The notes under the pieces were generated by a model. It was not told the DNA's origin and ran no database searches. It saw only the letters and a list, made by a program, of their open reading frames with translations. Made by a program: the position numbers and the translations under genes. DNA of 64,000 nt from Arthrobacter sp. FW306-2-2C-D06B (GTDB lineage: Bacteria; Actinomycetota; Actinomycetes; Actinomycetales; Micrococcaceae). Location of the stretch: positions 4,030,001 to 4,094,000 of the forward strand of contig NZ_CP084560.1 of NCBI RefSeq assembly GCF_021789175.1. Reading direction: 5' to 3'. Shown piece after piece: positions 1 through 9,700 of this stretch. Positions within the stretch are counted from its first letter, which is position 1; every line of letters starts with the position of its first letter.

Positions 1-695
1 TAGTCGCCAGGGAGCTTGTTGGAATCCACGTTCTTCAACGCTTGTTCCAATTCGAGGGGTCTCTCCTTTTGCAGAGCCGAATAGGAATCGAAGAGACGCC
101 ATAGAAGATAGGGCTTGTTCGTGATCGAGTTGAGGTCAATTGCGCCAAGCCGTATGAGCGCTTCTTCCACAAAGGACTTTCCTGCGATCACGGACCAGCC
201 TTGCATCCTACCGATGTCGATCCAAAACCAGAGGGCGGCGATTTCCGCGCCTACATCCTGCTGCCTTGCGGGCATCGCGGTACTGGCCAATCTCTTCTCC
301 AATTCGGCAGGCAAAGCTGCGCCGGCTGCCCTAATCAGCTTGAGCGCCGACCAGAGCGTCGGCAGGTCGGCTGTGGACTGATCACCCAGTGCGTTGCGGA
401 CGGTCCGATTGGCGTCGTCCGCGGCCAGGAGGTGGGAACCAAAGTCCTCGGAGTACAACGCCGTCGTGTACAGATCTCCACGCTCTTGCCCCTCCCCTTC
501 GGGCATCCTTATGAGACCGTTGATTCCCTGGAGCTTCTTCAAGTCATCTTGTATGGCAGACACATCGTTGGCCGGCGCGGAGAGACCGGCACTGCAGGCA
601 GTCAGGCAAAGCATGGCCGCGATTAGCACCGACACCAGCTTGGCGTTTCGTGTGTGCTGCAATTTTTGACGGCATATACCTAGGCTTCTTGTCAT
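1..695 (-). CDS. Lipoprotein of unknown function, C-terminus cut off by the window edge
   Basis: The reading frame is open from an ATG at 695 to the first base of the window, so the C-terminus lies outside. The first 34 residues form a lipoprotein signal: positive N-region, hydrophobic core and lipobox LTAC with the modified Cys at 34. The mature part (about 197 residues visible) has no transmembrane helix and a run of helix-prone, Leu/Ala-rich sequence. It starts 22 bases after the stop of the small secreted protein on the same strand, so the two probably share a transcript. The start has only a weak GAAGAG-like ribosome site. I do not recognise the family. Open frames on the plus strand over this stretch are shadows. 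Confidence 0.75.
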   Translation of the reverse strand, partial: MTRSLGICRQKLQHTRNAKLVSVLIAAMLCLTACSAGLSAPANDVSAIQDDLKKLQGINGLIRMPEGEGQERGDLYTTALYSEDFGSHLLAADDANRTVRNALGDQSTADLPTLWSALKLIRAAGAALPAELEKRLASTAMPARQQDVGAEIAALWFWIDIGRMQGWSVIAGKSFVEEALIRLGAIDLNSITNKPYLLWRLFDSYSALQKERPLELEQALKNVDSNKLPGD

Positions 696-717
696 TACTG
701 CAGTGCCGATCTCTTCG

Positions 718-1182
718 TTATACGCGAGCGGAAGCAGTGCGCAAATTACCGTAGTAGTAAGCGGTGGCCGCCACATCCGCACCTAGGTAGAAGGCACCCC
801 ACCCCATGCAGACTGTGCCGCTCAGATAGGATCCACGAGCACCGTTACTATTGGTCCACTGAAGTGTCGCGGGATTGCTGGTTCCCGATCCCGATACGTT
901 GACACCCTTGATACTGATAGACCCAACTCCGTACTGGTAGAACGATGTCGTATTGCGGATCCAATTGGGTGATACATTCATCACCGCCGACGAGGAAAAA
1001 CTCCCGCAACCGCCATTTGAAACCGGCTGGATCCACATATTTGCCGTGATCGGCTGCCCGTTATCGAAATACGCCGTGCCCGATGCGCTCGTGGCCTGCG
1101 CTCCCGACGCAGCCCCGATTGCCATAAGAGCCGTCAGTGCTCCTGCCGCGACTGCCTTCCTTGCATTCCTAACCATTTTCAT
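718..1182 (-). CDS. Small secreted protein of unknown function
   Basis: About 154 residues. A classical signal peptide covers residues 1 to about 30 (MKMVRNARK, hydrophobic core, then an AQA cleavage site before TSASG). The mature domain is rich in Gly, Ser, Asn, Tyr and Thr and has two cysteines that could form a disulfide; it looks like a small beta-rich extracellular domain. In-frame starts also exist at 1194 (ATG) and 1200 (TTG), but 1182 is the one with a GGGGA ribosome site at good distance. The base composition is visibly less GC-rich than the metabolic genes to the right. It lies just upstream of the lipoprotein gene on the same strand. Family not recognised. Confidence 0.7.
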   Translation of the reverse strand: MKMVRNARKAVAAGALTALMAIGAASGAQATSASGTAYFDNGQPITANMWIQPVSNGGCGSFSSSAVMNVSPNWIRNTTSFYQYGVGSISIKGVNVSGSGTSNPATLQWTNSNGARGSYLSGTVCMGWGAFYLGADVAATAYYYGNLRTASARV

Positions 1183-1573
1183 TCGATTCCCCATTCTCAA
1201 TTACCGGCCGGTCTTGGAATTCCGACCGCTATTCTGGTCAGACATGAATATCGAACATGTTCTCCACCCTGAGCCGATCGCACGGAACGAGTCCGGGATC
1301 GCGGCTCGCGAGTCCTTTACTTCACGAACGGGGGAGCCCGCTCCCTGCCTCGGAAAAGGCGCGCCACGAACGCAGTGGCCCCGCTGCGGCTAGCTGATGA
1401 AAAGATCATTCTCGGAACCTTTCTCGGGTCCCGGGTCGCAGTCGCACGGGCGGGCGTTGCCGCTAAGACTTCCCGAGCGATCAAGCCGCGATATTCCATG
1501 AATCCCCCAATCGATCTGCAGTTCCGATTGGAAATCGAAACTGATACGGGAAGGCTAAGGGCGAAAAAGCCGT

Positions 1574-1666
1574 CTCAGTGTAAAAAAGGGGAAACTCAGT
1601 GCTGGGAGACCCGAATCTCAGTGTGGAATCGGGCAATCTCCGTGTGGTCTGTGGCGTTTCTCCGTG
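1574..1666 (+). repeat. Five CTC(A/C)GTG repeats spaced 21-22 bases
   Basis: The heptamers CTCAGTG (1574, 1595, 1617) and CTCCGTG (1638, 1660) start 21, 22, 21 and 22 bases apart, two helical turns, all in the same orientation. Copies 3 and 4 are the closest pair. The pattern resembles a row of transposase-binding sites at one end of an IS21- or Mu-type element, or a multi-site operator. No transposase gene or opposite end is visible, so a relic is the most I can suggest. Confidence 0.6.
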
Positions 1667-1807
1667 TAAATCGAGGGCGAACACGTAGAGAGGGTGTCTC
1701 CATCGGGCGGCGAGGCCGGACTGGAGGTCGCACGCCAGTCCACCCCCTCCCACCGCACCCAACAGCGCCACTTGGTATCCCAAACCCCCTCCCCCACGGA
1801 ACACCCC

Positions 1808-1872
1808 TTGACTCCCACCCCCTCCTTCTCTAAACTTTTCATAAAGCAGAATCTAAATTCCACAAAGCGGAA
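1808..1872 (+). promoter_or_regulatory. hyi operon promoter with two tandem operators
   Basis: TTGACT (1808-1813) and TAAACT (1831-1836) are separated by 17 bases, a good sigma-70-type promoter. Directly after it are two 15-base imperfect palindromes, TTTCATAAAGCAGAA (1837-1851) and TTCCACAAAGCGGAA (1858-1872), with centres 21 bases apart on one face of the helix. Sites overlapping and following the transcription start imply repression. TTCC-N7-GGAA palindromes are typical of IclR-family regulators; that assignment is inferred. The same layout stands in front of uraD. Confidence 0.65.
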
Positions 1873-1952
1873 ACTCGACGAGGCGAATTAGCCCAAGAGA
1901 ACAAGCCAAGCGGAAGATAGATCCCAAGCCCTCCCCCGGAAGGACACCTACG

Positions 1953-2756
1953 ATGACGTACACAGTGAACTGCTCCATCCTCCTGACGGAGCTGCCCCTG
2001 CTCGAGCGCCCCGCGGCCGCGAAGGCTGCCGGCTTTGACGCCGTCGAATTCTGGTGGCCCTTTGAAACCTCCGTCCCGTCGGACGCCCGGGTCACCGAGT
2101 TCGAGAACGCCATCAAGGACGCTGGCGTTCAGCTCACCGGCCTGAACTTCAACGCCGGCAACATGCCGGGCGGCGACCGCGGCCTGGTTTCCTGGCCCGC
2201 CCGCTCCTCCGAGTTCCTGGACAACATCGACGTCGTCGCAGGCATCGGCGAGCGGCTCGGCTGCAAGGCCTTCAACGCCCTCTACGGCAACCGCGTGGAC
2301 GGCGAATCCGCCGAGAAGCAGGACGCCATCGGTGCCGAGAACCTCGCCAGCGCGGCGGATGGCGTCGCACGCATCGGCGGCACCGTCCTCCTCGAACCCG
2401 TCAGCGGCGCCCCCAAGTACCCGCTCCTCAAAGCCGCCGACGCCCTCAAGGTGATCGCCCGCGTCAAGGAAGAATCCGGCGCCACGAACGTCAAGCTCCT
2501 CGCCGACTTCTACCACCTGGCAGTCAACGGGGATGACGTCGCGGCCGTCATCGAGAACCACGCGAAGGACTTCGGCCACATCCAGATCGCCGACAACCCC
2601 GGCCGCGGGGCTCCCGGAACCGGTGAGCTTCCCCTCGGCGAATGGATCGCCCGCAGCCGCGAACTCGGCTACGAAGGCTACATCGGCCTCGAGTACAAGG
2701 AACCGCAGGAAACGGCCTTCAGCTGGGCCATCCGCCAGCGCGCCACCTCCCACTAG
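1953..2756 (+). CDS. hyi: Hydroxypyruvate isomerase
   Basis: 267 residues, the usual length for Hyi. It interconverts hydroxypyruvate and tartronate semialdehyde beside glyoxylate carboligase in the cytoplasm. The protein is a xylose-isomerase-like TIM barrel. The metal/catalytic positions are recognisable as the Glu in LLEPVS, the Asp and His in LLADFYH, the His in HIQIAD and the Glu in IGLEYK near the C-terminus. The ATG has a GGAAGG ribosome site nine bases upstream. It is the first gene of the glyoxylate operon, behind a clear promoter with two operators. The genes that follow are the tartronate semialdehyde reductase, carboligase and glycerate kinase, which fixes the assignment. Confidence 0.93.
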   Translation: MTYTVNCSILLTELPLLERPAAAKAAGFDAVEFWWPFETSVPSDARVTEFENAIKDAGVQLTGLNFNAGNMPGGDRGLVSWPARSSEFLDNIDVVAGIGERLGCKAFNALYGNRVDGESAEKQDAIGAENLASAADGVARIGGTVLLEPVSGAPKYPLLKAADALKVIARVKEESGATNVKLLADFYHLAVNGDDVAAVIENHAKDFGHIQIADNPGRGAPGTGELPLGEWIARSRELGYEGYIGLEYKEPQETAFSWAIRQRATSH

Positions 2757-2764
2757 CGAACCCG

Positions 2765-2830
2765 CCCAACTGAGTAGCAGTTGTTGTCGTTTAGAGCCCT
2801 CTAAACGACAACAACTGCGAGCTAGTTGGG
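2765..2830. repeat. 66-base palindromic repeat, copy 1
   Basis: The central stem has two perfect 20-base arms (2777-2796 and 2799-2818) around a 2-base loop, flanked by CCCAACT on the left and AGTTGGG on the right. Copies of exactly the same length lie at 17888-17953 and 61256-61321. This one sits between hyi and the reductase gene within the operon, so it may also act as a transcript-processing or attenuating hairpin. Confidence 0.85.
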
Positions 2831-2874
2831 TCCAGCACACCTGAGCTAAAACAAAGACTTCAGTAAGGAAAATC

Positions 2875-3753
2875 ATGAGCAACGTTGCAGTTATCGGACT
2901 CGGAATCATGGGCCTTCCCATGGCCATCAACCTGGTCAAGGCCGGCCACACCGTCACCGGGTTCAACCGCAGCCAGGACAAGATCGACAAGCTCGTCTCC
3001 GAAGGCGGCAAGGGTGCCATGAGCATCGCCGACGCCGTCAAGGACGCCGACGTCGTCATCACCATGGTGCCCGACTCCCCCGACGTCGAAGGTGTCGTGA
3101 GCGGCCCCGACGGTGTCTTCGCCAACGCGAAGAAGGGCACCCTCTGGATCGACGCGAGCAGCATCCGCCCTGACGTCGCAGCCCGCCTCTCGGCAGACGC
3201 CGTCGCAGCCGGCATCCGCCCGCTCGACGCCCCGGTCTCCGGCGGCGAACAGGGCGCCATCGACGCCGTCCTGTCCATCATGGTCGGCGGCGACGCAGCC
3301 GACTTCGAAGCGGCACAGGATGTCCTCAACGCCGTCGGCAAGACCATCGTCCACGTCGGCCCCTCCGGCTCCGGCCAGACCGTCAAAGCAGCGAACCAGC
3401 TGATCGTAGCCGTCAACATCGAGGTCCTCGGCGAGGCCATCGCCTTCCTTGAGGCCTACGGCGTGGACACGGACGCAGCCCTCAAGGTCCTCGGCGGCGG
3501 CTTGGCCGGCTCCAAGGTCCTCGACCAGAAGGGCCAGAAGATGCTCGACCGCAACTTCGACCCCGGCTTCCGCCTGGCCCTCCACCACAAGGACCTCGGA
3601 ATCGTCACCTCTGCAGCCCGCGAAGCCAACGTCGCAATCCCGCTCGGCGCCGTCGTCGCGCAGCTCGTCGCCGCCACTGTCAACCAGGGCGACGGCGGAC
3701 TCGACCACTCGGGCCTCTTCAAGCAGGTCCTCCAGCTCAGCGGCCGCAAGTAA
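2875..3753 (+). CDS. glxR: 2-hydroxy-3-oxopropionate (tartronate semialdehyde) reductase
   Basis: 292 residues, standard for the beta-hydroxyacid dehydrogenase family. It reduces tartronate semialdehyde, made by glyoxylate carboligase, to D-glycerate with NAD(P)H. The N-terminal Rossmann motif is GLGIMG (residues 8-13); the substrate-binding signature DAPVSGGEQGA lies at 118-128; the catalytic Lys is K171 in GQTVKAANQ. The ATG has an AAGGA ribosome site five bases upstream. It is preceded by the 66-base palindrome and followed by a hairpin, so expression relative to hyi and gcl may be tuned at RNA level. Confidence 0.93.
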   Translation: MSNVAVIGLGIMGLPMAINLVKAGHTVTGFNRSQDKIDKLVSEGGKGAMSIADAVKDADVVITMVPDSPDVEGVVSGPDGVFANAKKGTLWIDASSIRPDVAARLSADAVAAGIRPLDAPVSGGEQGAIDAVLSIMVGGDAADFEAAQDVLNAVGKTIVHVGPSGSGQTVKAANQLIVAVNIEVLGEAIAFLEAYGVDTDAALKVLGGGLAGSKVLDQKGQKMLDRNFDPGFRLALHHKDLGIVTSAAREANVAIPLGAVVAQLVAATVNQGDGGLDHSGLFKQVLQLSGRK

Positions 3754-3793
3754 AGCCACGCGCTAAGGCGCGATAACAAGCAAATCCGGGTAA

Positions 3794-3818
3794 CCGCCGT
3801 CGTACTTCACGACGGCGG
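3794..3818 (+). terminator. Intergenic hairpin between glxR and gcl
   Basis: Perfect 10-base arms CCGCCGTCGT (3794-3803) and ACGACGGCGG (3809-3818) with a 5-base loop. No T-run follows, so it is more likely an attenuating or RNA-stabilising hairpin inside the operon than a full terminator. Confidence 0.55.
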
Positions 3819-3860
3819 CTCCCCCACAACACCCAAAAACAGACTTTCAAGGAGCACACC

Positions 3861-5639
<1,779 letters not shown>

Positions 5640-5661
5640 TAAGTACTGAAGGAGGTACGGA

Positions 5662-6885
5662 ATGCGTGTGGTCATAGCCCCGGACAAGTTCAAGGGATCG
5701 CTGTCAGCCCCCGAGGTCGCCAGCCGCTTGAGCGCCGGGCTGCGGGCAGGTGTCGCCGCAAACCGCCCGGGCGAGGACTTTGAAACCACGCTCATTCCAG
5801 TGGCCGACGGCGGCGAAGGGACTCTCGACGCCGCCGTCGGCTCCGGCTTCACCCGCCGCAGCACGACGGTCACCGGCCCCACGGGCCAGCCGATCACGGC
5901 GGAATTCGCCGTGCGCGGCGAGGAAGCCGTCATCGAAATGGCGGCGGCCTCCGGACTTGCGGTGCTGCCAGGCTTCGGCGACGGCAGCGCCCCGAACACC
6001 GAAACGGCCAGGAGCTCCACAAGCCTGGGCACCGGCGAACTCATACGCGCCGCCCTGGACCTCGGCTGCCGGCACATCATCCTCGGCGTCGGCGGCAGCG
6101 CCAACACCGACGGCGGCGCCGGCGTGCTGCAGGGCCTCGGCGCGGCCCTCCTCGACGCCGACGGCAACGAACTCCCTGGCGGCGGCGCAGCACTGCAGCG
6201 CCTGGACCGGATCGACTTCTCGAACCTCGATGTCCGTTTGGAGGTCACCGAGTTCGTCTTGGCGTCCGACGTCGACAATCCCCTTTTGGGCCGCACCGGC
6301 GCCGCCGCGATCTTCGGACCGCAGAAGGGCGCCACGCCGGACGACGTCGCCACGCTCGACGCGGCCTTGGCCCACTTCGTCGAGGTCCTCGCCAGCGAGA
6401 TCGGCTCCGAAGCCCAGGACGCCGCACAAGCTCCGGGCGCAGGCGCGGCGGGCGGGGTCGGCTACATCGCCATCGCGGCGCTGGGCGCGGCACGCAGGCC
6501 GGGCATCGACGTCGTGCTCGAATTCACTGAACTCGAGCAGCGGCTGGCGGGCGCGGACCTGGTGATCACTGGCGAAGGCAGCCTCGACGAACAAAGCCTG
6601 CTCGGCAAAACGCCGATGGGCGTGGCACGGGCGGCAGCGCGTTCGGGGATCCCTGTGATAGCCGTCTGCGGCCGCAGTACGCTGAGCCCGGAACAACTTT
6701 CGGAGTCCGGTTTCGAGTCGGTCCACGCATTGACCGACCTCGAAGCCAATGTTGAGAAATGTATAGCTGAAGCAGGGCCGCTGCTTGAAGAATTGGGTAA
6801 GCACATCGGCGTGCGCCTCTCTGAAAAAGCGGCATCTACCCAAGACGCAGCGCGAACCGAGACCAAGGAGCAACTCCATGTCTGA
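5662..6885 (+). CDS. Glycerate kinase, class I (GarK/GlxK type)
   Basis: 407 residues, slightly longer than the common 380. It phosphorylates D-glycerate, feeding glyoxylate carbon into glycolysis. Family signatures are the N-terminal [14 protein letters not shown] (residues 3-16), the glycine-rich [14 protein letters not shown] near 140 and the [13 protein letters not shown] segment near 300. It starts 22 bases after gcl with a GAAGGAGG ribosome site. The last eight bases overlap the start of the allantoinase gene, so the two are translationally coupled. The C-terminal tail after VRLSEK is Ala/Glu-rich and probably disordered. Whether it makes 2- or 3-phosphoglycerate cannot be read directly; class I enzymes of this kind usually make 2-phosphoglycerate. 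Confidence 0.92.
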   Translation: MRVVIAPDKFKGSLSAPEVASRLSAGLRAGVAANRPGEDFETTLIPVADGGEGTLDAAVGSGFTRRSTTVTGPTGQPITAEFAVRGEEAVIEMAAASGLAVLPGFGDGSAPNTETARSSTSLGTGELIRAALDLGCRHIILGVGGSANTDGGAGVLQGLGAALLDADGNELPGGGAALQRLDRIDFSNLDVRLEVTEFVLASDVDNPLLGRTGAAAIFGPQKGATPDDVATLDAALAHFVEVLASEIGSEAQDAAQAPGAGAAGGVGYIAIAALGAARRPGIDVVLEFTELEQRLAGADLVITGEGSLDEQSLLGKTPMGVARAAARSGIPVIAVCGRSTLSPEQLSESGFESVHALTDLEANVEKCIAEAGPLLEELGKHIGVRLSEKAASTQDAARTETKEQLHV

Positions 6886-8239
6886 AGAAACCACCACAGC
6901 ACACGGCCCGTTTGACCTGGTCATCCGCGGTCAGCGCATCCTCACCACCGCCGGCATCACCGCCCGCGAGGTCGGTGTCCGCAACGGCGTGATCGTCGCC
7001 ATCGAGCCTTTGGGCAACGGCCTGCAGGGCACCGAAGTCATCGAGCTCGGCGACGACGAAACCCTCATCCCCGGCCTGGTGGACACCCACGTGCACGTCA
7101 ACGAGCCCGGCCGCACCGAATGGGAAGGTTTCGCGTCCGCCACCCGCGCTGCGGCAGCCGGCGGCGTCACCACCATCATCGACATGCCGCTGAACTCCAT
7201 CCCGCCCACCACCAACGTGGAAGGCCTCAAGCTCAAGCGCGAAGTCGCCGAGGACCAGGCGTTCGTGGACGTCGGATTCTGGGGCGGCGCCATCCCGGGC
7301 AACAAGAAGGACCTCCGTCCGCTGCACGACGAGGGCGTCTTCGGCTTCAAGTGCTTCCTGCTCCACTCCGGCGTGGACGAATTCCCGCACCTGGACGCGG
7401 ACGAGATGGAAGAGGACATGGCCGAGCTCAAGTCCTTCGACTCCCTCATGATCGTCCATGCCGAGGATTCCCACGCGATCGACCACGCACCCCACCCCGG
7501 CGGCGCACATTACTCCACTTTCCTTGCCTCCCGCCCCCGCGGCGCCGAGAACAAGGCCATCGCCGAGGTGATCGAACGCGCCCGCTGGACGGGCGCCCGC
7601 GCGCACATCCTGCACCTCTCGTCGTCGGACGCGCTGCCCATGATCGCTTCGGCAAAGCGCGACGGCGTCCACCTCACCGTGGAGACCTGCCCGCACTACC
7701 TCACTCTCATGGCCGAGGAAATCCCCGACGGCGCCACCGCGTACAAGTGCTGCCCGCCCATCCGCGAGGCCTCCAACCGCGAGCTGCTCTGGCAGGGCCT
7801 GCAGGACGGCACGATCGATTGCATCGTCTCGGACCACTCCCCCTCGACGCTTGACCTCAAGGACCTGGAAAACGGCGACTTCGCCGTGGCCTGGGGCGGC
7901 GTCTCCTCGTTGCAGCTGGGGCTCTCGTTGATCTGGACCGAGGCACGGCACCGCGGGATCTCCCTGGAGCAAGTTGTGTCCTGGATGTCCGAGAAGCCCG
8001 CGGCCTTGGCCCGCCTGCACAACAAAGGCCAGCTCGCTCTCGGCTACGACGCCGATTTCTCCATCTTCGCGCCGGACGACGCGTTTGTCGTCGACGTCAA
8101 GAAGCTCAAGCACAAGAACCCGATCACGCCGTACGACGGCAAGGCGCTCTCCGGCGTCGTACGCAAAACGTACCTGCGCGGCAGCGAGATCGACGGTCGG
8201 ACGCCCAGCGGCAAGCTGATTCGCCGCGGCGGCGTGTAA
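6878..8239 (+). CDS. allB: Allantoinase
   Basis: 453 residues, the normal AllB length. It hydrolyses allantoin to allantoate at a two-metal centre. Ligands visible are HVH (H71, H73) in [10 protein letters not shown], the carboxylated K158 in FGFKCF, H194 in HAED, H246 in HILHLS and the Asp in VSDHSPS. The start was set at the ATG with an AAGGAG eight bases upstream (6864-6869); longer in-frame versions lack a ribosome site. It overlaps glycerate kinase by eight bases. Placement inside the glyoxylate operon links allantoin opening directly to glyoxylate recovery. Confidence 0.95.
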   Translation: MSEETTTAHGPFDLVIRGQRILTTAGITAREVGVRNGVIVAIEPLGNGLQGTEVIELGDDETLIPGLVDTHVHVNEPGRTEWEGFASATRAAAAGGVTTIIDMPLNSIPPTTNVEGLKLKREVAEDQAFVDVGFWGGAIPGNKKDLRPLHDEGVFGFKCFLLHSGVDEFPHLDADEMEEDMAELKSFDSLMIVHAEDSHAIDHAPHPGGAHYSTFLASRPRGAENKAIAEVIERARWTGARAHILHLSSSDALPMIASAKRDGVHLTVETCPHYLTLMAEEIPDGATAYKCCPPIREASNRELLWQGLQDGTIDCIVSDHSPSTLDLKDLENGDFAVAWGGVSSLQLGLSLIWTEARHRGISLEQVVSWMSEKPAALARLHNKGQLALGYDADFSIFAPDDAFVVDVKKLKHKNPITPYDGKALSGVVRKTYLRGSEIDGRTPSGKLIRRGGV

Positions 8240-8248
8240 GGCCAAGCC

Positions 8249-8971
8249 ATGGCCGTCAACGTCCATGCCCCGTACGGGCAACTGCCCGCACGGCTCAACT
8301 CCTCGCGGCACCAGCCCGCCGCCCGGCCGTCCGCGCTTCGGCCCGGTCTGGTTCGGCCCGGGATGCACCCGCGCGGACTCGCCGTGTGGGTACAGCCCGG
8401 GGAAGGCCGCGAGATCGATCCCGAGGTTTGGGCCCGGGCCGCTGAAGCGGTCCTGGCCCGGGCCCGCAAACTTGCTCCGGGGGCGGAAGTCCTCCTTTGG
8501 CCCGCCACCGGAGCTGCAACGTCCGGTGATTCTTCCGGTTCGAAGGCTTCCGATCCGGGCACGTCCGACGCCGCTTCGGCGTCGGAAGTGTCCGACGCCG
8601 GGAGCCGCACCGCCGCTGCCAACCCGCCGGTTTCCCTCGCCGGCCGACGCAGCACCGTGGCAGTGGACCTGGCCGCGAACACCGTCCTCCTCGATGGGGT
8701 CCCCGTCAGCTTCACGGCGATGGAACACAGCCTCCTCCGTTACCTCGTGGAAAACCTGTCCCGCCCCATCCCACGTGAAGAATTGCAACGCTTTCTGGAG
8801 TCACTTGACTGTCCCGGCGCGGCATTTCGGTCCATCGACGTGTATGTTGGACGCGTCCGGCGCAAGCTGGGCTCGGCCCGCCATGTCATCGCCACAGTGC
8901 GTGGAGGCGGCTACCAGTTCGTGCCCGGACCAGGCTCCACAGTCCGCGGACCGGCGGAATACTGCATCTAG
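8249..8971 (+). CDS. Orphan OmpR/PhoB-type winged-helix DNA-binding protein
   Basis: 240 residues. The C-terminal 95 residues are a Trans_reg_C winged helix: the VAVDLAANTVLLDG strand pair, the recognition-helix region around FRSIDVYVGRVRRKL and the wing VRGGGYQFVPG. The N-terminal half is not a receiver domain: there is no Asp pocket or Lys, only a Pro/Ala-rich segment with a short HPRGLAVWVQPG block. It begins nine bases after allB, so it is probably the last gene of the operon. A role in regulating the allantoin/glyoxylate genes is plausible from position only. No partner histidine kinase is nearby. Confidence 0.8.
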   Translation: MAVNVHAPYGQLPARLNSSRHQPAARPSALRPGLVRPGMHPRGLAVWVQPGEGREIDPEVWARAAEAVLARARKLAPGAEVLLWPATGAATSGDSSGSKASDPGTSDAASASEVSDAGSRTAAANPPVSLAGRRSTVAVDLAANTVLLDGVPVSFTAMEHSLLRYLVENLSRPIPREELQRFLESLDCPGAAFRSIDVYVGRVRRKLGSARHVIATVRGGGYQFVPGPGSTVRGPAEYCI

Positions 8972-9038
8972 GCAGCCCGTTACACCAATAGATTGATCGC
9001 CGGCCACGGCGGTTGCCCGACAAGTCAAGGATCGCAAC

Positions 9039-9506
9039 ATGACCCAAAAACTCCTCGCCGGAACCCAGGCCCCCGATTTCGCGCTGCTTAACTCCGAAGG
9101 CCAGAAGGTCTCCCTGTCCGATTACCGCGGACGCAACGTCATCGTGTACTTCTACCCGGAAGCCGCCACCCCCGGCTGCACCACGGAGGCCTGCGACTTC
9201 CGCGACAGCCTCTCCAGCCTGCAGTCCTCCGGCTACGAAGTCCTGGGCATCTCCCCTGACTCCCCCGAAAAGATCGCACGCTTCGCCGGCGACTTCTCCC
9301 TGACCTTCCCGCTCCTCTCCGACGAAGACCACGCCGTCGCCCTCGCCTACGGCGCCTGGGGCGAGAAGCTCGTGAACGGCGAAGTGGTCGACGGACTGGT
9401 CCGCTCCACCGTGGTGCTCGACGGCGAAGGCAAGGTCAAGCTGACCCAGTACCAGGTCAAGGCCCAGGGCCACGTAGCGGCCCTCAAGGCCGAACTCGGC
9501 CTCTAA
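9039..9506 (+). CDS. bcp: Thioredoxin-dependent peroxiredoxin, Bcp/PrxQ type
   Basis: 155 residues, typical of Bcp. It reduces hydroperoxides in the cytoplasm. The peroxidatic Cys47 lies in PGCTTEACDF, with a second cysteine at 52 that can serve as resolving residue (the alpha-2 atypical 2-Cys arrangement). An AAGGA ribosome site precedes the ATG. The first base of the downstream GCTCGC-type repeat array overlaps the stop codon, and a strong two-way terminator follows at 9568-9600. Confidence 0.93.
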   Translation: MTQKLLAGTQAPDFALLNSEGQKVSLSDYRGRNVIVYFYPEAATPGCTTEACDFRDSLSSLQSSGYEVLGISPDSPEKIARFAGDFSLTFPLLSDEDHAVALAYGAWGEKLVNGEVVDGLVRSTVVLDGEGKVKLTQYQVKAQGHVAALKAELGL

Positions 9507-9688
9507 CGCCCGCTCACAAACAAGGCCGCCCGGCCCGACGCCCGCTCACAAACAAGGCCGAATGACGGAATCCTCCAGCAGATGATCTGCTGGAGGATTC
9601 TCTATTTCCGGGTGAGCGAACGTTTGGGATTTGACCCCCCAAAGGTGAGCGAGCGTCCGGGACTTGACCCCCATAGGTGAGCGCGCGT
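9506..9688. repeat. 32-base-period intergenic array 1 (both orientations)
   Basis: Two inverted units (ACGCCCGCTCAC at 9506 and 9538, period 32) and three direct units (GTGAGCGAACGT at 9612, GTGAGCGAGCGT at 9645, GTGAGCGCGCGT at 9677, periods 33 and 32) flank a terminator. It fills the convergent space between the peroxiredoxin and M20 genes. The same 12-mer with the same period recurs at 11417, 24443, 25690 and 54864. Confidence 0.85.
9568..9600. terminator. Bidirectional terminator between bcp and the M20 gene
   Basis: GAATCCTCCAGCAGA (9568-9582) and its exact complement (9586-9600) form a 15-base stem with a TGA loop, followed on the plus strand by TCTATTT. It serves the two convergent genes. 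Confidence 0.85.
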
Positions 9689-9700
9689 CCGGGTTAGGGG

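Larger units (their letters stand above)
1183..1952. other. Long intergenic spacer without a supported gene
   Basis: This stretch separates the exported-protein pair from the glyoxylate operon. No frame in it has a credible start, ribosome site and protein-like composition. It contains the five CTCAGTG-type repeats (1574-1666), a C-rich pyrimidine tract (about 1738-1830) and the hyi promoter/operator block (1808-1872). Confidence 0.7.

Noticed and set aside
115..669. Three overlapping plus-strand open frames at the left edge
   Set aside because: They are shadows of the minus-strand lipoprotein, which has an ATG, signal peptide, lipobox and continuous protein-like sequence to the window edge.
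6836..8788. 650-codon minus-strand open frame over the allantoinase and winged-helix genes
   Set aside because: High third-position GC produces long antisense frames; this one has no recognisable domain and opposes two clear genes.
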